A stretch of 64,000 nucleotides of DNA from Deferribacteraceae bacterium UBA6793 (GTDB taxonomy: Bacteria > Chrysiogenota > Deferribacteres > Deferribacterales > Geovibrionaceae): positions 372,001 to 436,000 of the forward strand of contig DKFP01000014.1 of NCBI GenBank assembly GCA_002452405.1, in the 5' to 3' direction. The notes beneath the pieces were generated by a model, which worked only from the letters and a program-made list of their open reading frames with translations, had not been told where the DNA came from and did no database searches. This document shows, piece after piece, positions 8,973 to 16,474 of this stretch (positions are counted from its first letter, which is position 1; each line of letters starts with the position of its first letter). The position numbers and the translations under genes are program-made.

Positions 8973-10052
8973 ATGAATATATTTTATGACAACATCGTGT
9001 TCCGGTTACAGAGGTCAGGAGGCATATCCCGCTATTGGCAGGAGCTTGCGTCACGCTTTGCAGCGGACAGCGGGTGCCGTATAACTTTCATAGAGCAGAA
9101 AGGACAATGCGATAATAAATTCCGTGAAATGCTGAACATGGAAAATATAGTATATGACAGCGGACTGCCCGTTAAGATAAACAGATATCTTCCGGTGCGC
9201 CTGCGGCTTGGTAATGGATGTATTTTTCATTCCAGCTATTATAGAGACTGCACCGACCTGCGGGCGGCAAAGATAGTCACTGTGCATGATTTCACTTATG
9301 AGATATATGTGAGGGGTCTGAAAAGAGTTGTGCACACAGCCCAGAAACGCGCCGCAGTGCAGCGTGCCGACGGGGTTATCTGTATATCGGAAAACACCAG
9401 AAAAGACCTGCTGCACTTCTTTCCGGAGACCGACCCGGAAAAGGTTATCGTTGTTCATAACGGCGTGGGGAACGATTTCAGACCGTCGGAAAAATCACGC
9501 GATGAGATATTTGAAGAGTTCAGGCTGGCGAGTGACAGCTATGCTGTGTTCATGGGTGAGCGCGGCGGATACAAAAATTTCGACACAGCGGTGAAAGCGT
9601 GCGCACTCAGCGGTCATTTCCTGCTGGTGCTGGGCGGACGCGCTGTGACCGATGATGAAAAAACCCTTCTGGATGGGGAGCTGAAAGGCAGATACAGAGT
9701 TTTCGGATATATGACCAACGAGCAGATAAAAGACATCTTTTCGGCGGCGGACTGCCTGCTGTACCCTTCGCTTTACGAAGGTTTCGGATTGCCTGTGCTG
9801 GAGGCGATGCGGTGCGGATGCCCTGTGATAGCGTCCGACTGTTCGTCTCTGCCGGAAGCCGCGGGGGATGCCGGAATACTCGTTAAAGATATGACACCGC
9901 AGGGTTTTGCAGAAGCCCTTCAAAGCGTTGTAGGCAAACGGGCGGAGCTTATTGCAAAGGGGTTCGCTCACTCTGCGAATTTTTCATGGGACAGGTGTTT
10001 TGCTGAGACAAAAGCCTTCTACGAAACGATACAGGCGAAGAAATCCTTATAG
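8973..10052 (+). CDS. Family 4 (GT-B) glycosyltransferase
   Basis: This 359-residue retaining glycosyltransferase of the GT-B fold resembles RfaB/WbpY-type enzymes. The N-terminus has the LQRSGGISRYW pattern seen in mannosyl- and rhamnosyltransferases of this group. VHDFTYE and VICISENTRKDL follow. The C-terminal nucleotide-sugar domain carries YPSLYEGFGLPVLEAM (residues about 260-275), with the EGFGLP glutamates, and SSLPEAAGDAG. I prefer the ATG at 8973 (MNIFYDN) because the family begins there; an ATG three codons earlier is possible. It is divergent from fcl and its end overlaps the convergent gene at 10019 by 34 bases. The sugar donor is unknown. Confidence 0.85.
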   Translation: MNIFYDNIVFRLQRSGGISRYWQELASRFAADSGCRITFIEQKGQCDNKFREMLNMENIVYDSGLPVKINRYLPVRLRLGNGCIFHSSYYRDCTDLRAAKIVTVHDFTYEIYVRGLKRVVHTAQKRAAVQRADGVICISENTRKDLLHFFPETDPEKVIVVHNGVGNDFRPSEKSRDEIFEEFRLASDSYAVFMGERGGYKNFDTAVKACALSGHFLLVLGGRAVTDDEKTLLDGELKGRYRVFGYMTNEQIKDIFSAADCLLYPSLYEGFGLPVLEAMRCGCPVIASDCSSLPEAAGDAGILVKDMTPQGFAEALQSVVGKRAELIAKGFAHSANFSWDRCFAETKAFYETIQAKKSL

Positions 10053-10531
10053 TCTGCGGGTACTTTAAGAACTGTTTTGTAAACTGTGGATATGCCGTCC
10101 AGCTTCGCAACGCAAAGGTGCGCGTCGGCGGGGAAATACACCGCGCAGTCGTATTTTCCGAACGCCAGTTTTGAGGCTCTGTCAGTCAGTTTATATTTTA
10201 TAAGGTCTTTTTCCGCGTCGTAATGCACGTCGGTTTCAAGTTTCTCTATGCGGCAGAGTTCCATCTGCTCGTTCCCGCCAAGCATTATCTGTATGTCAAC
10301 GTAGCCTCTGTGGGACTCGAAAAAGCACAGGCTTCTGTCCTTCGTTTCAAAAGACTGCTCTATGGCGAACACATCCTTAGTAATCTGAAATCTCTCGAAG
10401 GTGGCGGGCTTGAACGACTTTATACGGCGCATGGTCTCAGAAGTTTCATCATTGAGCGTCAGCAGATATTTTTTTATCGTTTCATCGGGGCAAGTCTTTA
10501 TTAATTCATCAAGAACCGTGATTACAGCCAT
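10019..10531 (-). CDS. YhcH/YjgK/YiaL family (DUF386) protein
   Basis: This 170-residue protein is of the YhcH/YjgK/YiaL family, a small cupin-like fold. Some members sit in sialic acid catabolism operons, others form the beta subunit of evolved beta-galactosidase. Family marks are FETKDRSLCFFESHRGYVDIQIML near residues 60-85, with the conserved ESHR..D.q pattern, and VYFPADAHLC at about 130, which supplies likely metal-binding residues. The start follows a GAGGTG ribosome site. It is a single gene pointing against the glycan genes on both sides, and it lies beside a CMP-sugar cytidylyltransferase. That neighbourhood hints at acid-sugar metabolism, but the substrate is not evident. Confidence 0.75.
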   Translation of the reverse strand: MAVITVLDELIKTCPDETIKKYLLTLNDETSETMRRIKSFKPATFERFQITKDVFAIEQSFETKDRSLCFFESHRGYVDIQIMLGGNEQMELCRIEKLETDVHYDAEKDLIKYKLTDRASKLAFGKYDCAVYFPADAHLCVAKLDGISTVYKTVLKVPADYKDFFACIVS

Positions 10532-10640
10532 TTTTCACCTCGCAGAGAAGGTATATTCTGCCCGTTCGCGGCAAATATCAATAAAAATCTGTTGCAGTTC
10601 CCCAAAAGGGGGGTTATTAAACAATATCCCAAATAAATAC

Positions 10641-10721
10641 GAGATCGCGTCGTCGTCTGTACTCCCCGCGAAGACAAATTTTCGTCTCTGCGAGGAAGCT
10701 GTGAGCTGACGAAGCAGTCTC
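10641..10721. repeat. Dispersed palindromic element, copy A (intergenic)
   Basis: An imperfect palindrome of 81 bp lies between the DUF386 gene and the cytidylyltransferase gene. Its left end GAGATCGCGTCGTC pairs with the right end GACGAAGCAGTCTC. The centre holds a second inverted repeat, CGCGAAGAC against GTCTCTGCG. It belongs to the same family as the copies at 16378, 24337, 49021 and 63874. A 62-codon reading frame drawn through it is not a gene. Confidence 0.8.
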
Positions 10722-10749
10722 ATTAAAGAAAAATACGGCGGGTGGCTAT

Positions 10750-11421
10750 ATGAAAGTTACGGCACTTCTGCCCATGAAGGGCAATTCCGAAAGGGTAAAA
10801 AACAAAAATATGCGCGATTTTGCGGGCAAGCCGCTCTACCATGCGGTTATGACCGTGCTTTTGCAGTGCCGCAATATAGATAAGGTTGTGATAAACACCG
10901 ACAGCGAGATTATAAAGAACGACGCGCTGAAAAATTTCAACCGCGTGCAGATTATCGACCGCCCCGTCGAAATTCAGGGTGATTTCGTCGCCATGAACGA
11001 CATAATAGCATATGACCTTTCAAAGCTGGAGGGCGAACACTTCCTCCAGACCCACAGCACAAACCCGCTGGTGAAACCGGAGACCATCGACAGAGCAATC
11101 GATGAATATTTCGCGAACCTTGGAAAATACGATTCTGTTTTCTCTGTTACAAGGCTGCAAACCCGCCTTTACTGGGCAGACGGCAAACCAGTCAACCATA
11201 ACCCCGCGGAGCTTCTGCGCACGCAGGATCTGCCCCCCGTTTATGAGGAGAACAGCAATTTCTTTGTGTTCAGCAAGACCTCTTTCGCCGCGGCAGGCAA
11301 TAAGCGCATAGGACTGAAACCCGCCATGAGCGAGATGAACAAGCTGGAAGCGGTGGATATCGACGAGCCGGAGGATTTCGAACTGGCGGAGCTTCTGTAT
11401 ATCAAGAGGAAGAACGGATGA
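10750..11421 (+). CDS. CMP-sugar cytidylyltransferase (NeuA/KdsB-like)
   Basis: This 223-residue cytidylyltransferase (CTP_transf_3 fold) activates an acid sugar as its CMP form. The N-terminal nucleotide loop reads LPMKGNSERVKNKNMRDFAGKP, the family equivalent of the NeuA loop, followed by VVINTDS at about 47-53 and a THSTNPLVKP segment near 103. The usual sialic acid partners NeuB and NeuC are absent, so the substrate may not be ordinary sialic acid. It is the first gene of a tightly overlapping set running to 16371; the next gene starts 4 bases before its stop. Candidate substrates are a nonulosonate, a Kdo-like acid or another 2-keto-3-deoxy acid made by the adjacent aldolase. The family call is firm, the substrate unknown. 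Confidence 0.85.
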   Translation: MKVTALLPMKGNSERVKNKNMRDFAGKPLYHAVMTVLLQCRNIDKVVINTDSEIIKNDALKNFNRVQIIDRPVEIQGDFVAMNDIIAYDLSKLEGEHFLQTHSTNPLVKPETIDRAIDEYFANLGKYDSVFSVTRLQTRLYWADGKPVNHNPAELLRTQDLPPVYEENSNFFVFSKTSFAAAGNKRIGLKPAMSEMNKLEAVDIDEPEDFELAELLYIKRKNG

Positions 11422-12500
11422 CATTGCGCCGCTCGGTCTGGTTTATTTTTAGACTGTTCCGCAAAATATGCAAAACTGTGTACGGAACGCCGCAAAACGT
11501 CCGCAGAATAGGCGTTATCGGCGGTCGCGATGCCTCTTTCGGGGCGAAGGCGGCATGGTATCTGCCCGATACCTTTGAACTGGTGACAGGCAGAGCCGAT
11601 TTTTACCTCATTACCGACTGGCGGCTGATATTTTTCAATCTGCTGCGCCTGCACAAGTGCGCAGTTGTGGATGGAAACTTCTATTCAACCGAAGAGTGCA
11701 CCGCATGGAGCTACCTTTACGGTACCTATTGCGGCAGAGACTATTCTGATATTTCCCGCAGAAATTTTTCCGCACTTGCCGAAAAACTGAAAAGTAAAAA
11801 CAGCGCCTGCTGCTTTCTTACGGGCGAATCTTTTTCGGACTACGAAAGCCATCCCGAAACGCGGGACATGATAAAAGTGATATGCAACAGCGTCGTGAAA
11901 AACGACGGATTTCTTGAGTGGCTACATCCCGATATCCTCTGCTTTGCCGATCCTGTGTACCATTTCAGCTGGAACGAATATTCTCAGACCTTTCGCAAAG
12001 ATGTACTGAAAACCGTCGAGAGATACGGCGTTTACGTCGTTATCCCTGAAAATATGGTGGCGCTTATGCTGGCGCATTATCCGCAGCTTTCGGATAAGAT
12101 TATAGGCATCGGCAGGAACGAAGATTTTAATTTCCCGTCGGCGGAAAATCTTTCCGTCCGCGTTACCGACAATATATTAACCTATCTCATGCTCCCGTCG
12201 GCTTCCGCACTTGCTGATGAAATTTATATTCTTGGTGCCAACGGCAGAAGCCCCGACGACAAAATGTTCTGGAAACACAACAGCATGGTGCAGTACGACG
12301 GACTGATGCAAAAGGTAGTTGATGCACATCCCTCTTTTTTCCGCGACAGAAATTATGTACAATATCAGAGCGGACACGATGAACTTATGGCGGCTCTCTT
12401 CGCTTACGGCGAGGGGCGCGGCAGAAAATATATCTCACTTAACGATTCATATCTTGCGAGCATTTCAGCAAGATACAACGGAGTTAAAAATGTCTCTTAA
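11418..12500 (+). CDS. Putative DUF115/GNGPSL-superfamily surface glycan protein
   Basis: I do not recognise this 360-residue protein as a named enzyme. Its pattern resembles the DUF115/MptE-like and Cst-type sialyltransferase-like proteins of surface glycan loci. The N-terminal strand-loop VIGGRDASFG sits where others have GNGPSL. CFADPVYHF follows near residue 172, then EIYILGANGRSP (about 270), FWKHN and HPSFF, and a final YISLNDS strand. It begins with a short basic, hydrophobic stretch but has no clear signal peptide. It sits between the cytidylyltransferase (4-base overlap) and the aldolase (11-base overlap). One reasonable reading is the transferase that uses the CMP-sugar; this is inference from context and distant resemblance. 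Confidence 0.5.
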   Translation: MTLRRSVWFIFRLFRKICKTVYGTPQNVRRIGVIGGRDASFGAKAAWYLPDTFELVTGRADFYLITDWRLIFFNLLRLHKCAVVDGNFYSTEECTAWSYLYGTYCGRDYSDISRRNFSALAEKLKSKNSACCFLTGESFSDYESHPETRDMIKVICNSVVKNDGFLEWLHPDILCFADPVYHFSWNEYSQTFRKDVLKTVERYGVYVVIPENMVALMLAHYPQLSDKIIGIGRNEDFNFPSAENLSVRVTDNILTYLMLPSASALADEIYILGANGRSPDDKMFWKHNSMVQYDGLMQKVVDAHPSFFRDRNYVQYQSGHDELMAALFAYGEGRGRKYISLNDSYLASISARYNGVKNVS

Positions 12501-13245
12501 ACAAAAGCTGAAAAACAACGAACTAACGCTGGGTTCATGGGTGACGATAGGGCACCAGTCCGTTATCGAAATTATGGCGAGCGCAGGTTTCGAGTGGCTC
12601 ACCATCGACCTTGAACACAGCGTCATAGAGCTTGCGGCGGCGCAGAACCTCATCGGGCACATTCAGGCGGCTGGTATGAAAGCCCTTGTCCGCGTGGGCA
12701 AAAACGAAGAGGTGGTTATTAAACGCATAATGGACGCCGGAGCCGACGGCATCATCGTCCCCATGGTGAACAGCCGCGAGGACGCGGAACAGGCTGTGCG
12801 TTTCACAAAATACCCGCCCATAGGCAAACGCGGCGTTGGTCTCGCTCGTGCACAGAAATACGGCACAGGTTTCGACGAATACAAGGAATGGCTTAAAGAC
12901 GAGTCGGTTATCATTGCTCAGGTTGAGCATATTGATTCCGTCCGCAACATAAACGAGATAATCACAACGCCGGGCATCGACGGAATAATCATAGGACCAT
13001 ACGACCTTTCGGGGTCAATGAACGTGCCGGGCGAGTATGACCGACCGGAAGTGAAAGAGGCGCTTCTCGCCGTTGAAAAGGCTTGTAAGGCGGCTGGCTT
13101 CCCCCTCGGTTTTCACGTTATCCAGCCCGACTATGAAAAACTGAAAGAGAAGATTGATCTCGGATATACCTTCCTTGCATTCAGCCTCGATTTCCTGTTT
13201 CTGGGACAGAAAGCAAGAGAAGAGATGGGCAGGCACAAGGCATGA
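12490..13245 (+). CDS. HpcH/HpaI-family pyruvate aldolase
   Basis: This 251-residue class II aldolase of the HpcH/HpaI (2-keto-3-deoxy acid) family has a TIM barrel with a divalent metal. It typically joins or splits pyruvate and an aldehyde. Marks seen are LGSWVTIG at the N-terminus, the DLEHS motif (about 40-44, active-site base side), ADGIIVPMVNSREDA, GKRGVGLARAQKYG with the catalytic Arg loop, QVEHIDSV with the metal Glu, and IIGPYDLSGSM with the metal Asp. Start chosen at ATG 12490, which gives the standard family length. An open frame continues upstream to 12319 but only overlaps the preceding gene. In this cassette the enzyme could build a 2-keto-3-deoxy sugar acid later activated with CMP, in place of a PEP-dependent NeuB or KdsA. 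Confidence 0.88.
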   Translation: MSLKQKLKNNELTLGSWVTIGHQSVIEIMASAGFEWLTIDLEHSVIELAAAQNLIGHIQAAGMKALVRVGKNEEVVIKRIMDAGADGIIVPMVNSREDAEQAVRFTKYPPIGKRGVGLARAQKYGTGFDEYKEWLKDESVIIAQVEHIDSVRNINEIITTPGIDGIIIGPYDLSGSMNVPGEYDRPEVKEALLAVEKACKAAGFPLGFHVIQPDYEKLKEKIDLGYTFLAFSLDFLFLGQKAREEMGRHKA

Positions 13246-14195
13246 AAGTTTTCATCTCCACACACCCGTTCTTTCAGACATCGCCTGTTCCGAAACAGCT
13301 TCTTGAAAGCAACGGTATTGAATACCGTGAAAATACACGCGGGCGTAAGCTGACATCTTCGGAACTTGCAGAGGATATCAAAGACGCGACGGTGCTTGTT
13401 GCCGGAACGGAGAATATCACCGAGGAAGTATTTAAAAATGCGCCTAACCTGAAACTTATATCAAGGGTGGGTGTCGGACTTGACGGTGTGGACTTCGAAC
13501 TGTGCAGAAAATACGGCGTGCGGGTGGCATACACCCCGGAAGCGCCCACAACTGCTGTCGCGGAACTCTGTGTGGGTATGATGCTCGACCTCGCCCGCAG
13601 GATAACATCCAGCGATAAGCTGATGCGTGACGGCGGCTGGGCTAGGCACATGGGGCTGCTGCTTCATAGCCGGACCATAGGCATTTTCGGTATGGGACGC
13701 ATCGGAAAGAGCCTTGCGCATATGCTTTCCGGTTTTAACGTGAATATTCTTGCCCACGACACAAACCCCGACATAATCTTCGGGCGCTGCGAGCGCATAA
13801 CCTATACCGATAAAGAGACGGTTCTTAAAAACAGCGACATCGTGAGCGTAAACCTGCCGCTGAAAAAGGACACACGGAATTTTATCACCGCGAAAGAGCT
13901 TAACATGATGCAGAAACACGCCTTTCTCATCAATACGGCGCGTGGAGGCATTGTGAACGAGGACGACCTTTACAACGCTTTGAAAAACGGTGTGATAGCG
14001 GCTTCCGCAGCGGATGTTTTCGTGGATGAACCCTATAAGGGCAAGCTGCTGGAACTGGACAACATGCTGTTCACCTGTCACATGGGAGCGGCGACCACCG
14101 CCAGCCGTACTGACATGGAGGTTCAGTCTGTTGAAGAGGCTGTGCGCTTTCTCACAGGCAAAAACCTGAAAAACGAGGTGTTCTCAAATGAATGA
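13242..14195 (+). CDS. D-isomer-specific 2-hydroxyacid dehydrogenase (SerA-like)
   Basis: This 317-residue NAD-dependent dehydrogenase is of the phosphoglycerate dehydrogenase group. The cofactor loop GIFGMGRIGKSLA lies near residues 143-155. The catalytic Arg/Glu/His set is represented by INTARGGIVNE (about 228-238), a Glu in DVFVDEP, and the final His in TCHMGAAT. SRVGVGLDGVD gives the substrate-domain motif. It has no C-terminal ACT domain, so it is not a regulated SerA. The gene starts 4 bases inside the aldolase gene and its stop overlaps the epimerase start, so the three are translated together. In this setting it likely interconverts a 2-keto and a 2-hydroxy acid during sugar-acid synthesis. 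The substrate is unknown. Confidence 0.87.
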   Translation: MKVFISTHPFFQTSPVPKQLLESNGIEYRENTRGRKLTSSELAEDIKDATVLVAGTENITEEVFKNAPNLKLISRVGVGLDGVDFELCRKYGVRVAYTPEAPTTAVAELCVGMMLDLARRITSSDKLMRDGGWARHMGLLLHSRTIGIFGMGRIGKSLAHMLSGFNVNILAHDTNPDIIFGRCERITYTDKETVLKNSDIVSVNLPLKKDTRNFITAKELNMMQKHAFLINTARGGIVNEDDLYNALKNGVIAASAADVFVDEPYKGKLLELDNMLFTCHMGAATTASRTDMEVQSVEEAVRFLTGKNLKNEVFSNE

Positions 14196-15090
14196 GAAGG
14201 TCATTGTTTTCGGCGGAGCGGGATTTCTGGGGTGCTATGTCGTCGAAGAGCTTCTGAAAAGGGGCTACAGGGTGACTGCGGCAGACCTTCGAAAGAGTGA
14301 ATATCTGCCCGAATCCTGCGAATTTGTGGAATGTAATATAATGAACAGGGATATGGTAAGCCAGCTTATTACATCCGAGGTCTCATATGTCTATAACTTC
14401 GCGGGGATGGCAAATCTGGACATGGCTGTGTCCATGCCTGTTGAGACCATAGAGACCAATATTGTGGGAAACCTGAACGTACTTGAGGGATGCAGAAACA
14501 AAAATGTTAAAAGATATGTGTATGCGTCGAGTGCTTATGCTCTCAGTGACAGAGGTTCGTTCTACGGTGTGAGTAAACTTGCTTCGGAAAAACTCACCGA
14601 GGAATATTACAGAGCGTTCGGACTGGAGTTTACCATCATACGCTACGGCTCCGTATACGGTGAGCGGGCATACGGCAATAACTATCTTTATTCCGTGCTG
14701 AAAAGCGCCATAACCGAGAAAAAGATAATCCATGACAGGGACGGGCAGGAGGTGCGGGAATATATCCACGCGCAGGATGCCGCTGCCATGTCGGTGGACA
14801 TCATAGAGGATGCGAAATTTATAAACGGTCACATAATCCTGACTGGTATCGAACGGATGCCGAGGGTGGATCTTTTTACGATGATAAAAGAGATTCTGGG
14901 GAACGACGTTGAGATAGTGCTGAACAAAGAGGTCAATGACCATCACTATAAACTTACTCCGTATTCGTTCCACCCCAGCGTGTGCAAGAAACTGGTGCCG
15001 AACCCCTTCATAGACATGGGGCAGGGTATTCTCGACTGTATCCGCGAGATACACGACAGAGAGATAAACAGCAGGGAGGAGAGCGATTAA
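14188..15090 (+). CDS. NAD-dependent epimerase/dehydratase (extended SDR)
   Basis: This 300-residue extended short-chain dehydrogenase/reductase acts on a nucleotide sugar or related sugar. It has GGAGFLGCYVVEELL at the N-terminus (Rossmann GxxGxxG), NFAGMANLDMAV near 70, YASSAYA for the catalytic Ser, and FYGVSKLASEK for the YxxxK pair at about 128-132. RYGSVYGERA follows, as in UDP-glucose 4-epimerase relatives. It overlaps the dehydrogenase gene by 8 bases. The exact reaction (epimerase, dehydratase or reductase) cannot be told from motifs. Its place in the seven-gene cassette suggests it shapes the sugar skeleton before or after CMP activation. Confidence 0.85.
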   Translation: MNEKVIVFGGAGFLGCYVVEELLKRGYRVTAADLRKSEYLPESCEFVECNIMNRDMVSQLITSEVSYVYNFAGMANLDMAVSMPVETIETNIVGNLNVLEGCRNKNVKRYVYASSAYALSDRGSFYGVSKLASEKLTEEYYRAFGLEFTIIRYGSVYGERAYGNNYLYSVLKSAITEKKIIHDRDGQEVREYIHAQDAAAMSVDIIEDAKFINGHIILTGIERMPRVDLFTMIKEILGNDVEIVLNKEVNDHHYKLTPYSFHPSVCKKLVPNPFIDMGQGILDCIREIHDREINSREESD

Positions 15091-15742
15091 ACGGATATTT
15101 CTCTCTCACACCATAAATGCTGAAACTCCTGCATATGGCGGGAGAAAGCAGGTTGAGCTGGAGCGCATCTCCGATATGTCAAAGGGCGATGCCGCAAACA
15201 ATACCCGCATGAGTATGAGTGTGCACACGGGGACGCATCTGGATATGCCGCTGCATTTTTATGCCGACGGTCAGGATATAAACTCTTTCGGTGCTGATTT
15301 CTGGTTCTTCGAAAAACCTCTGTTTATTGATGTTGAGCCTGCGGATTATGTTATAAAGGACGAACTTACCGAAAAACTCGATACCATTGACGACAAGGGG
15401 TTCGACTGCATAATCGTCCGCACCGGATTTGACAGGACAGACGAGAATAATGCCGATAAAAACTTCGGGTTCCACGAATCGGTAGCTGACTGTATTCGCG
15501 AAAAATACAAAAACGTCAGGCTGTTTGGAATGGACACGCTTTCAGTGTCTTCTTTTCAGAACAGACCGGAGGGCAGAAAGGCGCATAAGGCGTTTCTTAA
15601 CCCTCAAAAACCGATTATCCTCCTTGAGGATATGAAACTGGATATTGAAAATATCAATATGATAAGCAGACTTATTATATTGCCTTTAAGGGTGGACGAA
15701 ACAGACGGTCTGCCCTGTACTGTTGTGGGGGAAATGGAGTGA
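15086..15742 (+). CDS. Cyclase-family metal-dependent hydrolase (KynB-like), probable ATT start
   Basis: This member of the cyclase/kynurenine-formamidase-like family uses a metal-dependent amidohydrolase-type centre. The metal motif HTGTHLDMPLHF is complete, and an ILLEDM segment near the end supplies the usual acidic residue. The first in-frame ATG is at 15176, but translation from there would lose the conserved first strand. The residues upstream, LSHTINAETPAYGG, match the family N-terminus (D/xLSHxI..xTPxYxG) and are in frame with no stop. No ATG, GTG or TTG lies in that upstream stretch. The only likely initiator is ATT at 15086, four bases after a strong AGGAG and overlapping the epimerase stop. 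That gives 218 residues, the usual size. The family is clear; the start codon is inferred. Confidence 0.75.
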   Translation: MKRIFLSHTINAETPAYGGRKQVELERISDMSKGDAANNTRMSMSVHTGTHLDMPLHFYADGQDINSFGADFWFFEKPLFIDVEPADYVIKDELTEKLDTIDDKGFDCIIVRTGFDRTDENNADKNFGFHESVADCIREKYKNVRLFGMDTLSVSSFQNRPEGRKAHKAFLNPQKPIILLEDMKLDIENINMISRLIILPLRVDETDGLPCTVVGEME

Positions 15743-16371
15743 TTCAGAGTATAATTTTCGATTTCGACGGCGTTGTGCTGGACTCAATGACTGTTAAAGA
15801 CAAAGGTTTCGAGCTTCTTTTCGCTGATTTTGATAAGACTGCCGTGGACAAGCTCCTTGAGTATCACAGAAACAACGGCGGTATATCAAGATTTGTGAAG
15901 ATACGCTATATGTTCGAAAAAATTTTGGGAAAGAGTATTACGGAAGAGATTGTCACAGAGTATGCCGAAAGGTATTCGAAACTCATGCTGGCAGAGCTTA
16001 CGGATAAAAAATACATCATTCCCGAAACGCTGGATTTCATAAAGAGGCACTATACGCATATTCCTATGCACGTCGCTTCGGGCACCGAGCAGAAGGAGCT
16101 GCGGTATCTCTGCAAGTGTCTTGATCTCACACAGTATTTCGTTTCGGTCTACGGTTCGCCGCGTCCTAAGAACGACGTTGTTGCAGACATAGTCGTTGAG
16201 AACGGATATGACAGATATCAGGTGGCAATGATAGGTGATTCGAGGGCTGACTATGATGCTGCGAAGCACAGCGGGCTTATATTCTGCGGGTTCAACGGCG
16301 AGCGCCTGCGGGAGTTTTCAGATTACTACATAGACGATTACGCCGCTTTCGAGAAAGAATACATAGGCTAA
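15739..16371 (+). CDS. HAD-superfamily phosphatase
   Basis: This 210-residue haloacid dehalogenase-type phosphatase has a helical cap (beta-phosphoglucomutase/Gph-like). Motif I is IFDFDGVVLDSM, with the nucleophile Asp and acid/base Asp. Motif II is HVASGTEQ at about 113-120, the motif III Lys lies in SPRPKND, and motif IV is MIGDSRADYDAA near 175. The start is a GTG at 15739 in a GTGA overlap with the cyclase gene. As last gene of the cassette it may remove a phosphate from the acid-sugar intermediate, as KdsC or NeuC-linked phosphatases do in related pathways. That role is inferred from position only. Confidence 0.82.
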   Translation: MIQSIIFDFDGVVLDSMTVKDKGFELLFADFDKTAVDKLLEYHRNNGGISRFVKIRYMFEKILGKSITEEIVTEYAERYSKLMLAELTDKKYIIPETLDFIKRHYTHIPMHVASGTEQKELRYLCKCLDLTQYFVSVYGSPRPKNDVVADIVVENGYDRYQVAMIGDSRADYDAAKHSGLIFCGFNGERLREFSDYYIDDYAAFEKEYIG

Positions 16372-16377
16372 TGAACT

Positions 16378-16448
16378 GAGATTGCTTCGTTTCATCCGCA
16401 AAAACCGGCAACTGTCGCTGCGGGGAGCGTATGCGAAGCGGCAGTCTC
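16378..16448. repeat. Dispersed palindromic element, copy B (intergenic)
   Basis: This 71 bp palindrome-like copy begins seven bases after the HAD stop codon and ends 27 bases before the exporter permease start. Its left end GAGATTGCTTCG matches the reverse complement of the right end CGAAGCGGCAGTCTC with two changes and one extra base. The interior TCCGCAAAAACC..GCTGCGGGGAGCG is the degenerate inner inverted repeat. It may also act as the stem that separates the sugar cassette from the exporter genes. Confidence 0.75.
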
Positions 16449-16474
16449 GTATCAAATAGATATTGGAGTGCAAT

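Noticed and set aside
10535..10723. 62-codon frame between DUF386 and cytidylyltransferase genes
   Set aside because: It is drawn through palindrome copy A and has no ribosome site.
10750..11421. Reading the locus as ordinary sialic acid synthesis
   Set aside because: Only a cytidylyltransferase of the right superfamily is present; NeuB and NeuC are missing and an aldolase set takes their place.
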